NCBI RefSeq assembly: GCF_014133895.1
Contig: NC_050728.1
Location: 806,001-870,000, forward strand
Source of the DNA: Torulaspora globosa
Taxonomy: Eukaryota > Ascomycota > Saccharomycetes > Saccharomycetales > Saccharomycetaceae
Direction of reading: 5' to 3'
DNA: 64,000 nt
A program made the position numbers and the translations under genes. Positions within the stretch are counted from its first letter, which is position 1. Each line of letters starts with the position of its first letter. Of this stretch, positions 38,688-49,731 are shown in pieces. The notes beneath the pieces are model-generated. The model saw only the letters and a list, made by a program, of their open reading frames with translations, had not been told where the DNA came from and searched no databases.

Positions 38688-41600
38688 ATGGCTGGATCTG
38701 GCGAAGAAATAAGTGAGGCGGGTGTGCCGACTACTAGTGGTGCTGGTGAGGCTGCGGGACTGGCACCTGTGATTGAAGTGGCTACGTATGCTGAAACAGA
38801 CGTTTATGAATGTTACATACGCGGATATGAGTCGCGGATAGTGATGAGGCGGACGCAAGATGATTGGGTTAACATCACTCAGGTGTTTAAGATTGCTCAA
38901 TTTTCGAAGACTCAGAGAACCAAGGTACTGGAGAAGGAGTCGAACGATATGAGACATGAAAAGGTGCAGGGTGGGTACGGTAGGTTCCAAGGTACGTGGA
39001 TTCCACTAGAGAACGCAAAGTATATGGTCAGCAAGTACAATATCCGAGATCCGGTTGTCAACAGGATTCTGGAGTTTAAGTTGGATCCACAGAATCCGCC
39101 GGTGAAGCGGAGCAAGAACAGTGTGTTGAAGAGATCTTCGCCAAACGGGCGGATCTCTTCGCCGTCGAGCTATAACAAGACACCGAAGAAGAAACAGTAT
39201 CCAAACTCTGCGGTAGCTCGGAAGGTCAAGAAAACGGGCACGCTTCTGCAGCCGAACCCGAGTCCGTTGCAGAATTTAGTGTTCCAAACGCCGCAGCAGC
39301 CACGTCTGAATAGCCAAAACGCCAACGCTACCGTTTCTGCGTCAACGGATGGTAAGAAACACCAATCGCACTCGGTAGATGCTCCGGTGACAATGGGTTA
39401 TTCTGCTACTCAGAAGCCTCTGCAATTTTACCCGGTGCCCACCTCCATATCACATTCTCAGAAGCAGCCTCGAAACAGCGCCGCTTTTCATCATCAAGGC
39501 TCGGAGGTCCCGCAGTCATCATTCTTAACATTCATACCGGAGGGGCCTACCTCTGGAACGCTGGCATCCGGTGATCAAAACCAAACGGTGCCAAATATTA
39601 TGGTTAACGGCTCCCTGAAGCAGCCATCGAGGAAAAGGAAGAAAGTTAGAAAATTCAGTTCTATGTCAGCTATAAAGATTGAACCCAGCGGTATGCAGGA
39701 TAAAGCTCAGCAAAATTTCAAACTGATGAACAGGCAGATGTGGCAGAATGTGAGCCCTAACGCCTCGCACCCAAATCCAATAAATACAGGGATCAGTAAC
39801 ACTCATTCTAATACATCATCGCTGGAAATGTTTTCAACGCAGGAAAATCCGACTCCGATGTCATCGCGCTCTTCGACGCCTCATCCTTTTGGCGGCATAC
39901 CTACCGCTCCCTCCACGGCTGTCGAGAACGATGATGTGCTAGAAAATGCAGAGATGCAATCGCTTTCCGTGGCGGAGTACAAGGATGCCATCTTGCAGGT
40001 CCTCTCATTAGAAGATGGGTCTGATAAGAACTATTCGCTGCCGCCCCAGATGTATCACCCTCCATCCGACTTTGACATAAATTTCCTAATCGATGATCAG
40101 GGCCATACGCCTCTACATTGGGCCACTGCCATGGCGAACATACCGCTAATCAAATTGCTAATCGCTTTGAATGCCAACGCTCTGCTGTGCAATTCGAAGG
40201 GCTTCAATTGTATCACCAAGTCAGTCTTCTACAATAATTGCTTTAAGGCTGGCTCATTCCCCGAGATTGTGTCCTTGCTAAGAATTTGTCTCATTACGCC
40301 TGATTCCAACGGGAGACTTCCATTACATTACTTAGTGGAATTAAGTGTCAACAAATCAAAAGATCCCATCGTGATTAATTCTTATATGGATACTATCATT
40401 CAGAACTTAGGTCAGGATGACTCAACGCTTTTGAGAATGTGTCTAAATTTCCAGGATAATTTGGGAAATACGATACTGCACTTGGCTGCTCTCAATCTGA
40501 ACCTGGAACTTTGTAATAAATTATGCTGCCTGGGTTCTTCCATGGATATTACCAACTATGAAAACGAGACTCCAGCTTCCATACTTGCAAAATTCAATCT
40601 AGTACCGCCAACGACAATAGCTCAGGCTTTCAGTCCGCGGACATCCAATAAATTACCCTTATATTCTGAAATGCCGGCGATTGTACCAGCTGACGGGAAA
40701 ACAGCTCCAAGAGATCTCGCAGAGCAAACTGCCCCTGCTCTGTCGCCTGTTGAGAATCTGGGAATTCTCGGGAGAACACCTCAGATAAGGCTCACCCCAG
40801 CAGGACCGACGAAGAAGACCAGCACAAGGAACTTTTTGTCGGGTACAGATTCTGCCACCTTTACCACTTTAATGGATGATCTATCTAATATAGATTCATT
40901 TGTCACATCATCTGCGATAAGAGATGTGAAGACGACTCCCTCAAGGTTGTTAGAGAGCTCGCCAATCCTATTCAAGAAAAGGCCAAACACATCTGCAATG
41001 CTGCCGCCACCAAGCTTCAAGAAATTCGCTAAGTTAGCAGAGGCCATGGAATCCCCACTGGGTCCTGTGACAATGTCGCCCCTACCTGGCACCGCAAACG
41101 TAAAGGAATTGAACGATGTTCTGATGGCGGCAGATAGGCTCAAAGACGTCGCCAATACTTTAGTTGCATCCGTCAACACGCAGGCAAATTCAATTGCTGC
41201 CGAGGTGGAACGTACAGAAAAGAGCATCGCACAAATGAAAAACAACCTCGCCAAGACTAAAAACAGCGAAAAGGAACTGCTGGCTCAGTTTGATGGATCC
41301 GAAGGAACCGGATCCGTCGATGATCTAAAAAAATCCACCCTTGGCCTAAGACAGCTTGTCGAAGACAGCAAGCAACAATTCGTCCAATGTATCGAGAGAT
41401 CACAGGCTTTGAATCTAGCCTCGCTGGTGCAAGACGAAGAATCCAAGGTCAATGACGATTCTTCTCAGTCGCCTTCATCCGAAAAAGCGCAGCTTGAGAG
41501 CACAATGAAACACGCCATCGAGCTGGCTTTCTTGCAGCTACGGAGACGTTCTACGCTATCCAAGATTATTGACAGCAAATGCAGAGTGAATACTTCCAAT

Positions 41601-41696
41601 AAGATCAGCAAATACAGACGCTTGATAGGCATGGCGGTCGATAACATCGACACCAAACTCGATGAGATAGAGTTAGATCTACGGACTAATGCTTAG
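38688..41696 (+). CDS. SWI4: SBF transcription factor Swi4
   Basis: DNA-binding subunit of SBF, driver of G1 cyclin transcription. It is 1002 residues (1093 in S. cerevisiae). The APSES/KilA-N DNA-binding domain is at about 33-135: ATYAETDVYECYIRG, DDWVNITQVFKIAQFSKTQR, HEKVQGGYGRFQGTWIPLEN. A Ser/Asn/Gln-rich linker with basic patches follows. Ankyrin repeats start at about 470 (TPLHWATAMANIPLIKLLIA), continue at LPLHYLVELS and GNTILHLAALNLNLELCN. The C-terminal Swi6-interaction region ends in RLIGMAVDNIDTKLDEIELD. Start: ATG 38688 (MAGSGEEISEAG). The promoter bears MCB and SCB-like sites. Confidence 0.97.
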   Translation: MAGSGEEISEAGVPTTSGAGEAAGLAPVIEVATYAETDVYECYIRGYESRIVMRRTQDDWVNITQVFKIAQFSKTQRTKVLEKESNDMRHEKVQGGYGRFQGTWIPLENAKYMVSKYNIRDPVVNRILEFKLDPQNPPVKRSKNSVLKRSSPNGRISSPSSYNKTPKKKQYPNSAVARKVKKTGTLLQPNPSPLQNLVFQTPQQPRLNSQNANATVSASTDGKKHQSHSVDAPVTMGYSATQKPLQFYPVPTSISHSQKQPRNSAAFHHQGSEVPQSSFLTFIPEGPTSGTLASGDQNQTVPNIMVNGSLKQPSRKRKKVRKFSSMSAIKIEPSGMQDKAQQNFKLMNRQMWQNVSPNASHPNPINTGISNTHSNTSSLEMFSTQENPTPMSSRSSTPHPFGGIPTAPSTAVENDDVLENAEMQSLSVAEYKDAILQVLSLEDGSDKNYSLPPQMYHPPSDFDINFLIDDQGHTPLHWATAMANIPLIKLLIALNANALLCNSKGFNCITKSVFYNNCFKAGSFPEIVSLLRICLITPDSNGRLPLHYLVELSVNKSKDPIVINSYMDTIIQNLGQDDSTLLRMCLNFQDNLGNTILHLAALNLNLELCNKLCCLGSSMDITNYENETPASILAKFNLVPPTTIAQAFSPRTSNKLPLYSEMPAIVPADGKTAPRDLAEQTAPALSPVENLGILGRTPQIRLTPAGPTKKTSTRNFLSGTDSATFTTLMDDLSNIDSFVTSSAIRDVKTTPSRLLESSPILFKKRPNTSAMLPPPSFKKFAKLAEAMESPLGPVTMSPLPGTANVKELNDVLMAADRLKDVANTLVASVNTQANSIAAEVERTEKSIAQMKNNLAKTKNSEKELLAQFDGSEGTGSVDDLKKSTLGLRQLVEDSKQQFVQCIERSQALNLASLVQDEESKVNDDSSQSPSSEKAQLESTMKHAIELAFLQLRRRSTLSKIIDSKCRVNTSNKISKYRRLIGMAVDNIDTKLDEIELDLRTNA

Positions 41697-42139
41697 AACT
41701 TAGCTTCTAGCATCAAAATCAATGGGACATAGGCATTAATAATGTAATATATCATTAGCACTTGTATCCTCGGTATTCTGTCACATGATGACTTCGAGTT
41801 GGATGAAAATTTTTTAGGCGATGAGCTTCTTGATGCGATGCGCTTCTCGATGCGATGAGAGATGGCTTGTTGATATAACAATTTGAAAACTGCAGAGCTT
41901 TGGATTCGACATACTCTAGACATTGCAATCTTCAGAAGTAGCTGTACTGAAGCTTTCAGCTGTTGTATCCATTTTTTGAAAAGATTGAAGTTTTAGAAGG
42001 AAATTTGGCTTCTTGGTTTCGAAAAAGTCCGGGAACGCAATTCCAGAAATCAGCGTTTAGGTTTTGAGACAATTTTATTTTTTTTAGTCATTGCTAGCTC
42101 CCACTTTTAGTTCTAGTCTCAGGTGCCAAAGGAGGAAAG
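41697..42139. other. Intergenic region SWI4-KAP123
   Basis: A 443-bp interval. Apart from a short tandem repeat (listed) and a T tract just before KAP123, I see nothing. Confidence 0.6.
41825..41858. repeat. Imperfect 17-bp tandem repeat, two copies
   Basis: GCTTCTTGATGCGATGC followed directly by GCTTCTCGATGCGATGA (two mismatches), downstream of SWI4. Related GCGATGA words flank it. Role unknown. Confidence 0.6.
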
Positions 42140-45100
42140 ATGGATCAGCAATTTTTGGGTCAACTTGAGCAAACTTTGAGTTCGATTGTACACCCCAACG
42201 CTAATGACTTAAAGGAGGCTACGAAATCTTTGCAATCGCAGTTTTACAAGCAACCCTCGAGTCTGCCGGCTTTGATTCATATCTTGCAGAACAGCTCCGA
42301 TGACGCTTTGAAGCAGCTTGCCGGTGTCGAAGCGAGAAAATTGGTGTCCAAACATTGGAAGTCTCTTGAAGGGTCGACCAAGGCTCAAATCAAGCAATCA
42401 CTACTGCAAACTGCTTTCAGCGAGCCAAAGGAAATTATCCGTCACTCTAATGCCCGTGTTATTGCTGCCATTGGTACCGAGGAGATGGGGGATAACCAGT
42501 GGCCGGATCTGGTTCCAAACCTGATCCAGGCTGCCTCCGGCGACGATGCCCAAACAAGATTGACGTCCTCTTTTATCCTTTTTTCCTTGTTGGAAGATTT
42601 CACACCTTCTCTAACCGCTTATGTGGATGATTTCTTGGACTTGTTTAGCAAGACTATCAACGATAGCGCTTCTTTGGAGACAAGATCATTGGCAGCACAG
42701 GGTCTAAATCATGTGTCGGCATTGATTGAAGAGCAAGAGGAGATTAACCCACAACAAGCTGCTAAATTTGCCGCTTTGATTCCATCTGTGGTGAGTGTCT
42801 TGGACGATGTCATCAAAGCAGGCGATTCCGTGAACTCTAAGTTGATCTTCAACTGTTTAAATGACTTTTTACTTTTGGATTCTCAATTAACCAACAATAC
42901 CATTCCAGAGCTCATCAAATTGGCTATTCAAATTGCCGTTAATACAAGCATTGATGAAGATGTCAGAGTTTTTGCCGTCCAATTCATTATTTCGGCTCTA
43001 TCATACAGAAAGTCCAAGATATCGCAGGCTAAATTAGGCCCAGAGATCACCATGGCGGCTCTGAAGGTTGCCTCAGAGGAGATCGACGTCGATGAAGAGC
43101 TAAACAACGAAGATGAGGCTGCGGAAAACGAGGAAAACACTCCTTGTTTAACAGCAATTAGACTTTTAGCCTTTGCTTCCTCCGAGCTGCCACCTTCTCA
43201 GGTCGCATCCATTATTGTGGAGCATTTGCCCACGATGTTGCAATCGTCCAACGCTTTTGAGAGAAGAGCCATCCTTTTGGCTATCTCCGTAGCAGTGACG
43301 GGTTCTCCTGATTACATTTTGTCGCAGTTCGATAAGATTATTCCAGCAACGATAACGGGGCTGAAGGACAACGAGCCAATCGTCAAGTTGGCTGCCTTGA
43401 AGTGCATTCATCATTTGACAACTGACCTACAAGATGAAGTTGCTAAATTCCATGACGAGTACTTGCCTCTCATTATTGAAATCATCGATACTGCTAAATA
43501 CGTGGTCATTTACAACTACGCTACAGTTGCTTTGGACGGTTTGTTGGAATTCATTGCGTATGAAGCAATCTCGAAGTACTTAGAGCCTTTGATGAATAAG
43601 CTTTTCTACATGTTGGAAAGCAATAAGTCTTCAAAGTTGAGATGTGCTGTTGTCTCTGCTATAGGTTCAGCGGCTTTCGCAGCTGGTGCAGCTTTCATAC
43701 CTTACTTCAAGACTAGCGTTCAATATTTGAGCCAGTTTATCGAAAACTGTTCGCAAATTGAAGGCATGAGTGAAGATGATATTGAGTTGCGTGCCCTTAC
43801 TTTCGAAAATATCTCTACCATGGCAAGGGCGGTCAGATCTGAGGCTTTTGCCGAGTACGCTGAGCCTTTGGTCAATTCTGCCTATGAAGCAATTAAGACA
43901 GAATCAGCAAGATTAAGAGAGTCCGGTTACGCATTCATTGCAAACTTGGCCAAGGTTTATGGGGAAAATTTCTCTCCATTCTTGAAGACAATTCTACCGG
44001 AAATCTTCAAGACATTACAACTTGACGAATATCAGTTTAACTTTGATGGAGATGCTGAAGAGTCGGCAGCTTTTGCCGATGATGCTACTGAGGAAGACTT
44101 ACAGAATAAATTCACTGTTAACACAGGTATCTCATACGAGAAGGAAGTCGCAGCTGCTGCTCTGTCTGAATTGGCACTGGGAACTAAGGAACACTTCTTA
44201 CCGTATGTGGAGGAATCTTTGAAGGTGTTAACTGAACAAGTTGAAGAGTCATACGGTTTGAAAGAGACTGCGCTCAACACCGTTTGGAATATTGTAAAAG
44301 CCGTTCTACTGGCCTCCAAATTTGTTCCAGAATCGTATCCTAAAGGAATTCCATCTGGTTCTTATGTTGAACCAAACGTTTTGGCAGTCATTCAGACAGC
44401 TAGAGATATTACATTGAACGATCTTGCTGATGAGTTCGAAACATCAATGGTTATCACAGTCATGGAGGATCTGGCCAATATGATCAAACAATTCGGCAGC
44501 ATTATCGTTATGGACAACGGAAACTCGACTCTTTTAGAAACACTTTGCGTTCAGGTCATGAATGTATTGAAGGGTGACCATACGTGTCAAACCATCGACT
44601 TGGAAGAAGATGCTCCAAAGGATGAGGAATTGGACGCTTCAGAAACAGAGGCAACCTTGCAGGACGTCGCTCTAGAGGTTCTAGTCAGCCTGTCTCACGC
44701 GCTGGAAGGAGACTTTGCCAAGATCTTCGAGAACTTCAAGCCAGTGGTCTTTTCTCTCTTTGAATCCAAGTCGAAGAATAAGAGGTCCTCTGCTGTCGGC
44801 GCCGCTTCTGAGATTGCCCTTGGCATGAAAAACCACAACCCTTTCATTCACGAGATGTTGGAGGCCCTTATCATGAGACTGACAACTGACAAGTCCTTAG
44901 AGGTTAGAGGCAATGCTGCTTATGGTGTTGGTGTGCTTTGTGAGTACGCCAATTTCGACGTTTCTGCCATCTACGAACCTGTCTTGAAGGCGATGTATGA
45001 ACTGTTGACCGCTGCCGACCAAAAAGCTTTGGCTGCTGAAGACGATGAAGCTACCAGAGAGGTTATTGACAGGGCTTTAGCCAATGCCAGCGGTTGTGCT

Positions 45101-45487
45101 GCGAGAATGACATTAAAACACGAGAACTTCGTGCCATTAGAGCAAACTCTCCCAGCCCTGCTGGCTCATCTGCCATTGAACACTGGCTTCGAAGAGTACA
45201 ACTCAATTTTCGAGTTGATCATCAAACTATACCAAAACAACAATAATGTCATTGCTGGGTTCACGCCAAAGGTCGTCGACTTGTTCAGCGCTGTCTTTAC
45301 TAAGGAAAACGAGAGGATAAAGCTTGAAGAAGAGTCGACATTGGGCAGAGAAGAAAACATGGAGAGGTTGAAACAGTTTCAGAGCGATGAGATGAGACAC
45401 AAGGTCATCTCCTTGTTGAAGTATTTGAATGAGTCCTACGATGGGATTGTCGCTCAAAACCCGGTGTTGGCTCAAGTAATCGCTTGA
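42140..45487 (+). CDS. KAP123: Karyopherin beta Kap123 (importin-4 type)
   Basis: A 1115-residue nuclear import receptor (1113 in S. cerevisiae) that carries ribosomal proteins before assembly and histones H3/H4. HEAT-repeat solenoid throughout. Seen: the N-terminal importin-beta-like region [20 protein letters not shown] and [14 protein letters not shown], an acidic loop (about 312-332, [17 protein letters not shown]) that in this family contacts cargo or Ran, and conserved helices such as [20 protein letters not shown] and [20 protein letters not shown]. Codon bias is moderately strong, as expected for an abundant receptor. Start: ATG 42140 with AAG-rich leader. It is the YER110C orthologue, following SWI4 as in S. 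cerevisiae. Confidence 0.97.
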   Translation: MDQQFLGQLEQTLSSIVHPNANDLKEATKSLQSQFYKQPSSLPALIHILQNSSDDALKQLAGVEARKLVSKHWKSLEGSTKAQIKQSLLQTAFSEPKEIIRHSNARVIAAIGTEEMGDNQWPDLVPNLIQAASGDDAQTRLTSSFILFSLLEDFTPSLTAYVDDFLDLFSKTINDSASLETRSLAAQGLNHVSALIEEQEEINPQQAAKFAALIPSVVSVLDDVIKAGDSVNSKLIFNCLNDFLLLDSQLTNNTIPELIKLAIQIAVNTSIDEDVRVFAVQFIISALSYRKSKISQAKLGPEITMAALKVASEEIDVDEELNNEDEAAENEENTPCLTAIRLLAFASSELPPSQVASIIVEHLPTMLQSSNAFERRAILLAISVAVTGSPDYILSQFDKIIPATITGLKDNEPIVKLAALKCIHHLTTDLQDEVAKFHDEYLPLIIEIIDTAKYVVIYNYATVALDGLLEFIAYEAISKYLEPLMNKLFYMLESNKSSKLRCAVVSAIGSAAFAAGAAFIPYFKTSVQYLSQFIENCSQIEGMSEDDIELRALTFENISTMARAVRSEAFAEYAEPLVNSAYEAIKTESARLRESGYAFIANLAKVYGENFSPFLKTILPEIFKTLQLDEYQFNFDGDAEESAAFADDATEEDLQNKFTVNTGISYEKEVAAAALSELALGTKEHFLPYVEESLKVLTEQVEESYGLKETALNTVWNIVKAVLLASKFVPESYPKGIPSGSYVEPNVLAVIQTARDITLNDLADEFETSMVITVMEDLANMIKQFGSIIVMDNGNSTLLETLCVQVMNVLKGDHTCQTIDLEEDAPKDEELDASETEATLQDVALEVLVSLSHALEGDFAKIFENFKPVVFSLFESKSKNKRSSAVGAASEIALGMKNHNPFIHEMLEALIMRLTTDKSLEVRGNAAYGVGVLCEYANFDVSAIYEPVLKAMYELLTAADQKALAAEDDEATREVIDRALANASGCAARMTLKHENFVPLEQTLPALLAHLPLNTGFEEYNSIFELIIKLYQNNNNVIAGFTPKVVDLFSAVFTKENERIKLEEESTLGREENMERLKQFQSDEMRHKVISLLKYLNESYDGIVAQNPVLAQVIA

Positions 45488-45663
45488 ACAGATTTAAAGC
45501 AATTCCTGAATGGTTTGCCCATAGCTTTCAAACAAGACTATCTTATCTTATTATGTACTTTATTTTATTGTCTTTTCTAAAGCTCTAGTTTCTAAGGCTG
45601 CAAGCTGAAAACTTAGACACTTTAATTACTTACTATGCGGAAGCTGAAGATTAACATCAAGCA

Positions 45664-46989
45664 ATGGTCGAGATGGTCGAGAGAGAGGCAAAGCGACTGC
45701 AGAATGCCGGCAGACCGAAGTTTGACCTGTGGAAAGATGCTAAGGATGCCGTGAGGTTTCTATCTTTCAATCCTAATGGCAATGCAATCGTGATGCCGCT
45801 CCTATTGATTACGGAGTCAATTGCTCTTAAGATTATTACGGCTATGGTCCCATATACTGAAATAGACTACAAGGCATATATGGAGCAAATTGAAATGATT
45901 ACAATCGATAAAGAATTGGACTACTCGCAGATTACAGGCGGTACAGGCCGACTTGTGTACCCTGCTGGACATGTTATGCTCTATAAGCTAATGTACAAGT
46001 TGACCCATGGAATGGAATTGATACCCCAGGGGCAAATGGCATTCCGATACCTATACTTAGCAACAATGGCTCTCCAGATGATCATATACTATCAGCTTCA
46101 ACTGCCTCCGTGGTGCGTCGTGCTTGCCTGTCTTTCAAAAAGGCTACACTCCATTTACGTTTTGAGATTGTTCAACGATTGCTTCACTACCTTCTTTATG
46201 GTCCTTACGGTACTATTACTGATGCAGGGTTGTAGAAAGCGCGGCGCTGCTATATCAATGTTGGCCTCTCTAGTGTACAGCATTGCCGTCAGCATCAAGA
46301 TGAATGCGCTTCTATATCTTCCTGCTTTCATGGTCTCCGTCTTCCTTATAAACGAGGGAAGGCTAGCGGTGACTCTCTGCTGTTTTGCAACAAGTGTCCT
46401 GTGGCAAGTTCTAGTTGCGCTGCCGTTTCTACGAACATATCCCATGGAATATCTTCAAGGTGCTTTCAACTTCACCAGGCGTTTTCTTTTCAAATGGAGT
46501 GTTAATTGGCAGATGATAGGCGAAGATGGGTTTGACAGCAGCATTTTTCACCGGTCTCTTCTCATAAGCCAAGTTCTCGGAATATTGTCTGTCATTCTTT
46601 TCAAGTATCCAACTCTGCCGAGAGATGCAGTGAAATCCGTAAGACATCCGCTGTCGAAAGTTATGCCAGCTGTAAACGCTCCAGATGTGGTACCGTTCGT
46701 TCTAGTAACAACCAACTTTATTGGCGTCATCTTCTCCAGATCGCTGCATTACCAGTTCCTAACGTGGTACCACTGGACTATACCTGTTCTGCTTCATTAC
46801 TCGCGGCTTCCATGGTTCATGGGCCCTCTGTGGTACATGCTACATGAGTACTGCTGGAATTCCTATCCGCCAAACTCCCAAGCGAGTTCTTTGCTTCTCG
46901 CCCTCAATGCCATTCTGCTTCTGCTGATAAGTGCAAACAATCTTCCAAACTACAGCAAGTTCGCTAATGTCCGAAAGAAAGAACAATGA
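45664..46989 (+). CDS. ALG3: Dol-P-Man:Man5GlcNAc2-PP-Dol alpha-1,3-mannosyltransferase Alg3
   Basis: ER-membrane enzyme adding the sixth mannose (first lumenal one) to the N-glycan lipid precursor. It has 441 residues (458 in S. cerevisiae). Seen: multiple membrane segments and conserved blocks [89 protein letters not shown] and [15 protein letters not shown]. Start: ATG 45664, with another ATG three codons on. Orientation differs from the other YBL genes: it is on the + strand here, whereas YBL082C runs opposite to YBL081W in S. cerevisiae, so a single-gene inversion occurred in one lineage. Confidence 0.96.
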   Translation: MVEMVEREAKRLQNAGRPKFDLWKDAKDAVRFLSFNPNGNAIVMPLLLITESIALKIITAMVPYTEIDYKAYMEQIEMITIDKELDYSQITGGTGRLVYPAGHVMLYKLMYKLTHGMELIPQGQMAFRYLYLATMALQMIIYYQLQLPPWCVVLACLSKRLHSIYVLRLFNDCFTTFFMVLTVLLLMQGCRKRGAAISMLASLVYSIAVSIKMNALLYLPAFMVSVFLINEGRLAVTLCCFATSVLWQVLVALPFLRTYPMEYLQGAFNFTRRFLFKWSVNWQMIGEDGFDSSIFHRSLLISQVLGILSVILFKYPTLPRDAVKSVRHPLSKVMPAVNAPDVVPFVLVTTNFIGVIFSRSLHYQFLTWYHWTIPVLLHYSRLPWFMGPLWYMLHEYCWNSYPPNSQASSLLLALNAILLLLISANNLPNYSKFANVRKKEQ

Positions 46990-47219
46990 ACAGGCTAGCA
47001 ACAGAAGATACTCTACATGTGTCGAAAACAAGCCGGTCAAGAATGTCACAAATTACCGGCGCGACCGGCGCTCGCTACAACAAGCTGTCGGAACCACCAA
47101 AAGGACTGCAAGGAAGCGGCGTCGAATCAGGTGGCTTAATACGGGCATTCTTGGAATCTTCAAACCACTCAATGGCCATCGCCTTCGCTGTTGCGTCTCA
47201 TCTCATAAAGAATGTATAG
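46986..47219 (+). CDS. Unassigned small ORF overlapping the ALG3 stop (77 codons)
   Basis: ATG at 46986 overlaps the ALG3 stop in the form ATGA and opens 77 codons: [20 protein letters not shown] at the start, [20 protein letters not shown] inside and [14 protein letters not shown] at the end. I do not recognise it. It lies in the ALG3 3' UTR, an unlikely place for an independent promoter, so it may be chance; a real gene is possible because a second ATG (47042) lies free of ALG3 and the intergenic region to FLO8 is long. Confidence 0.2.
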   Translation: MNRLATEDTLHVSKTSRSRMSQITGATGARYNKLSEPPKGLQGSGVESGGLIRAFLESSNHSMAIAFAVASHLIKNV

Positions 47220-47555
47220 TTAATTCGATTATGCCTTTACCCGGCCTACTGAAGGCCTAACTAATAAGGCGCCATTCTAAGCGTCGTGTGTTGACTTAGT
47301 AACGGTAGAGGAGTCATTATAAGGGCAGTAGACCATAGACATCGACTATAGCTAGATAATCTGTATCAGCATCTACCATCAGTTGACAGAGGGCACCTGA
47401 TTTGGTTCATTCGTTATCCGTTGGCTCGCGTTGACTTCTCACGCTGCAGGTCAGAAGGACGCAATTAGCTAGAACCACGGAAGTGGGAAGACATTCTGGA
47501 TAGATTATTACGGTCGTTTGAATCAGCATATCGCTTTGAAAGGAATACAAGATCG
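47220..47555. other. FLO8 promoter region
   Basis: A 336-bp remainder of the ALG3-FLO8 interval, with a Reb1 site (listed). No gene seen. Confidence 0.5.
47238..47245 (+). promoter_or_regulatory. Reb1 site (TTACCCGG)
   Basis: Full match to the Reb1 consensus about 310 bp upstream of FLO8, near the ALG3/FLO8 boundary, where it may also act in transcription termination. Confidence 0.5.
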
Positions 47556-49493
47556 ATGTCTCAGCGCGCGGGACCTTACGCTGGTATGAACAATGCTCAC
47601 GCGTACCAGCAGCCTCAGCAACGTGAGCGGGATGCAGGATTTACGTCTAAACAGATGCTGGATGCCTATATCTACGATTTCCTGCTGAAATCATCTCTAA
47701 AGAATAGCGCTTCCACGTTTTGCCGAGAAGCCGGTATTCTTGATGCGACTGGGGAACCAAAGACGCCTTCGGTGCTCGATCAGGTGAAAGATGCGCCTCA
47801 GGGTTTTCTGTATGAATGGTGGCAGATTTTTTGGGACCTTTTTAACGCCAGAACGCATAAAGAAGGGTCTGTGATAGCGAGAGAGTTTTCGAGAATCTTA
47901 GCAAATAAGCAAAAAGAAGAGCATGCGTACAGATCTCAAGCAGTTCAAGCTGCCATGTTGCAGCAGATGGCTGAACAACAAGGAGAATGTCCAAGAGGGG
48001 CTTTTGAGTTCTTTCAGGCGTCTGGTGTCATCCCCAACCCAGATTATGTAAATCACGCCTTTCATCCCAGTGCCAGCTCGTACACTAGAAACGAGCCGTC
48101 AAACATGGCCAATCAAGCCCATGTTTCATCGCATATACCACACTTTGTGCCATCCAACGTAGGCACCAACATTCCTGGCTGGCCAGTTTATCCGAATCAA
48201 ATACCATCTCATTTCGTGAATAGCACGACAGGTAACCATATACCAAGCCATGCCGCCCCTACTACGCACGTCAATCAGTACCAGACAAGCGGCCCGGCGC
48301 CTTCACCAGGCTCTCAATCTGTGGGTTCTAAAACCAAACAGAGCCGTCCCTCATCTACGAAGAAAAAGAAGCATGCCTTAAACCTAGCAGGAACTCCTGG
48401 TTCGCCTGAGAACTCTACTGCAAGTTATAAGGGTTCGATGACTGGCCTCTCTGGTAAAATTTCTGGCATCGAAGGTCTTCATAACTACCAAAGACAGCTG
48501 ATAATGTCTGAGATAGAGTACAATAATCAAAACAAGAAGAACAGTCCCTCATCCAGTACAGGTGTTGGCGGAGGATCTAAAAAGCACATGTTGCCGCCGT
48601 CGGCAGCGTTTTCACCACATACTGTCTCTCCTGCATCAGCGGGCATTCCTAACATGAACATGATCAGCTCTTCAAAACGCAAAATTACTCGTCGAACGTC
48701 AGCGAGCCAAATCTCAGGGCCAGCAAATAAGTCGACGCGCAGTTCGCTGTCAGACAGTCCCTGTACGCCGGTAACGCTTGGTCCAGTGAGCGGAGGTGAT
48801 CTCAGTGACAAGCAGATTGCGCCTAATCCTCCCACGGAGCTGAGCAAACAGTCTTCTGCCGGTTCTCACGAGTCTTCAGGCAAGAAAAGCGTCAAGAAGG
48901 TACGAAAGACCAAGAAACCGCAATCGATCACTTTCAATAAGAACAATTTCAACTTTCTCAGTTCCAACTCGGTTCCCACTCCTCCAAACGAATCGCAACA
49001 GAGGCCGCAACACAGAACATCGAGCAAATCTAACAAAAAACCATCTTCGGTCCGACCTAACACCAAGACGTTCAAATCAGCTGCTGAGGCCAGTCCGCAG
49101 TTGCTAGTTGACGATGGCTCCATGGCGACGCCCACCTTCATCAAATCGGTCTGGAACAGTAATGGCAAAGCCCAGAACACACCACATGCGAATCTCACCT
49201 TTGTGGAAGACAACCCCGCGCATACCGGCGGTGCTGGTTTCGCCAATGTCGACTCCGTCGCAGGCAGTAGCAGTGGGGCCTCATACCAGTACAGCGAAAC
49301 CGAGGCAGACGACATCTTATCCATGAACGCTATTCTTCCAATGCACGAATCTGCTGCAGCAAAGGATGAAGTACCGTCTACCGATGTTGTGGCTGCGGAG
49401 CAAACTGCTTATGAGAATAGCAATCCGGAATTCAATCTAGATCTGCTGGAACCGAGTGAGCATTCCTTCAACTTTTTAAGTTGGCGACAATAA
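47556..49493 (+). CDS. FLO8: LisH-domain transcription factor Flo8
   Basis: Activator of flocculin and filamentous-growth genes downstream of PKA. It has 645 residues (799 in S. cerevisiae). The LisH domain is at about 30-62: MLDAYIYDFLLKSSLKNSAS. It is followed by the conserved single-strand-DNA-binding-protein-like motif APQGFLYEWWQIFWDLFNA. The middle is Ser/Asn/Pro-rich with basic patches (SSTKKKKHALN, SSKRKITRRTS), and the C-terminal acidic motif PEFNLDLLEPSEHSFNFLSW matches the end of S. cerevisiae Flo8. The long glutamine run of S. cerevisiae is absent. Start: ATG 47556 (MSQRAGPYAG). Intact, unlike the nonsense allele of laboratory S. cerevisiae S288C. Confidence 0.92.
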   Translation: MSQRAGPYAGMNNAHAYQQPQQRERDAGFTSKQMLDAYIYDFLLKSSLKNSASTFCREAGILDATGEPKTPSVLDQVKDAPQGFLYEWWQIFWDLFNARTHKEGSVIAREFSRILANKQKEEHAYRSQAVQAAMLQQMAEQQGECPRGAFEFFQASGVIPNPDYVNHAFHPSASSYTRNEPSNMANQAHVSSHIPHFVPSNVGTNIPGWPVYPNQIPSHFVNSTTGNHIPSHAAPTTHVNQYQTSGPAPSPGSQSVGSKTKQSRPSSTKKKKHALNLAGTPGSPENSTASYKGSMTGLSGKISGIEGLHNYQRQLIMSEIEYNNQNKKNSPSSSTGVGGGSKKHMLPPSAAFSPHTVSPASAGIPNMNMISSSKRKITRRTSASQISGPANKSTRSSLSDSPCTPVTLGPVSGGDLSDKQIAPNPPTELSKQSSAGSHESSGKKSVKKVRKTKKPQSITFNKNNFNFLSSNSVPTPPNESQQRPQHRTSSKSNKKPSSVRPNTKTFKSAAEASPQLLVDDGSMATPTFIKSVWNSNGKAQNTPHANLTFVEDNPAHTGGAGFANVDSVAGSSSGASYQYSETEADDILSMNAILPMHESAAAKDEVPSTDVVAAEQTAYENSNPEFNLDLLEPSEHSFNFLSWRQ

Positions 49494-49731
49494 ACGGGCA
49501 ACAGTAATGCATCCAAACAGCTGAAGAACTGGGCAGCGCTTGGCTTGGACGGTCCTTCCCAGCGATTTCCATCATATTTACTGGCACAGGCAGAATTACT
49601 GGCACCTCGCTTTGTACGAGGTTCTTTACAGTGGGAACACAACGATATACAAGTAGATGTAGTATTAAAATGTAGCATTAGACCCTACAGGAAGGAGGAA
49701 TAAGCTGCTGGGCTCTGGTATCTGCTGAGCA

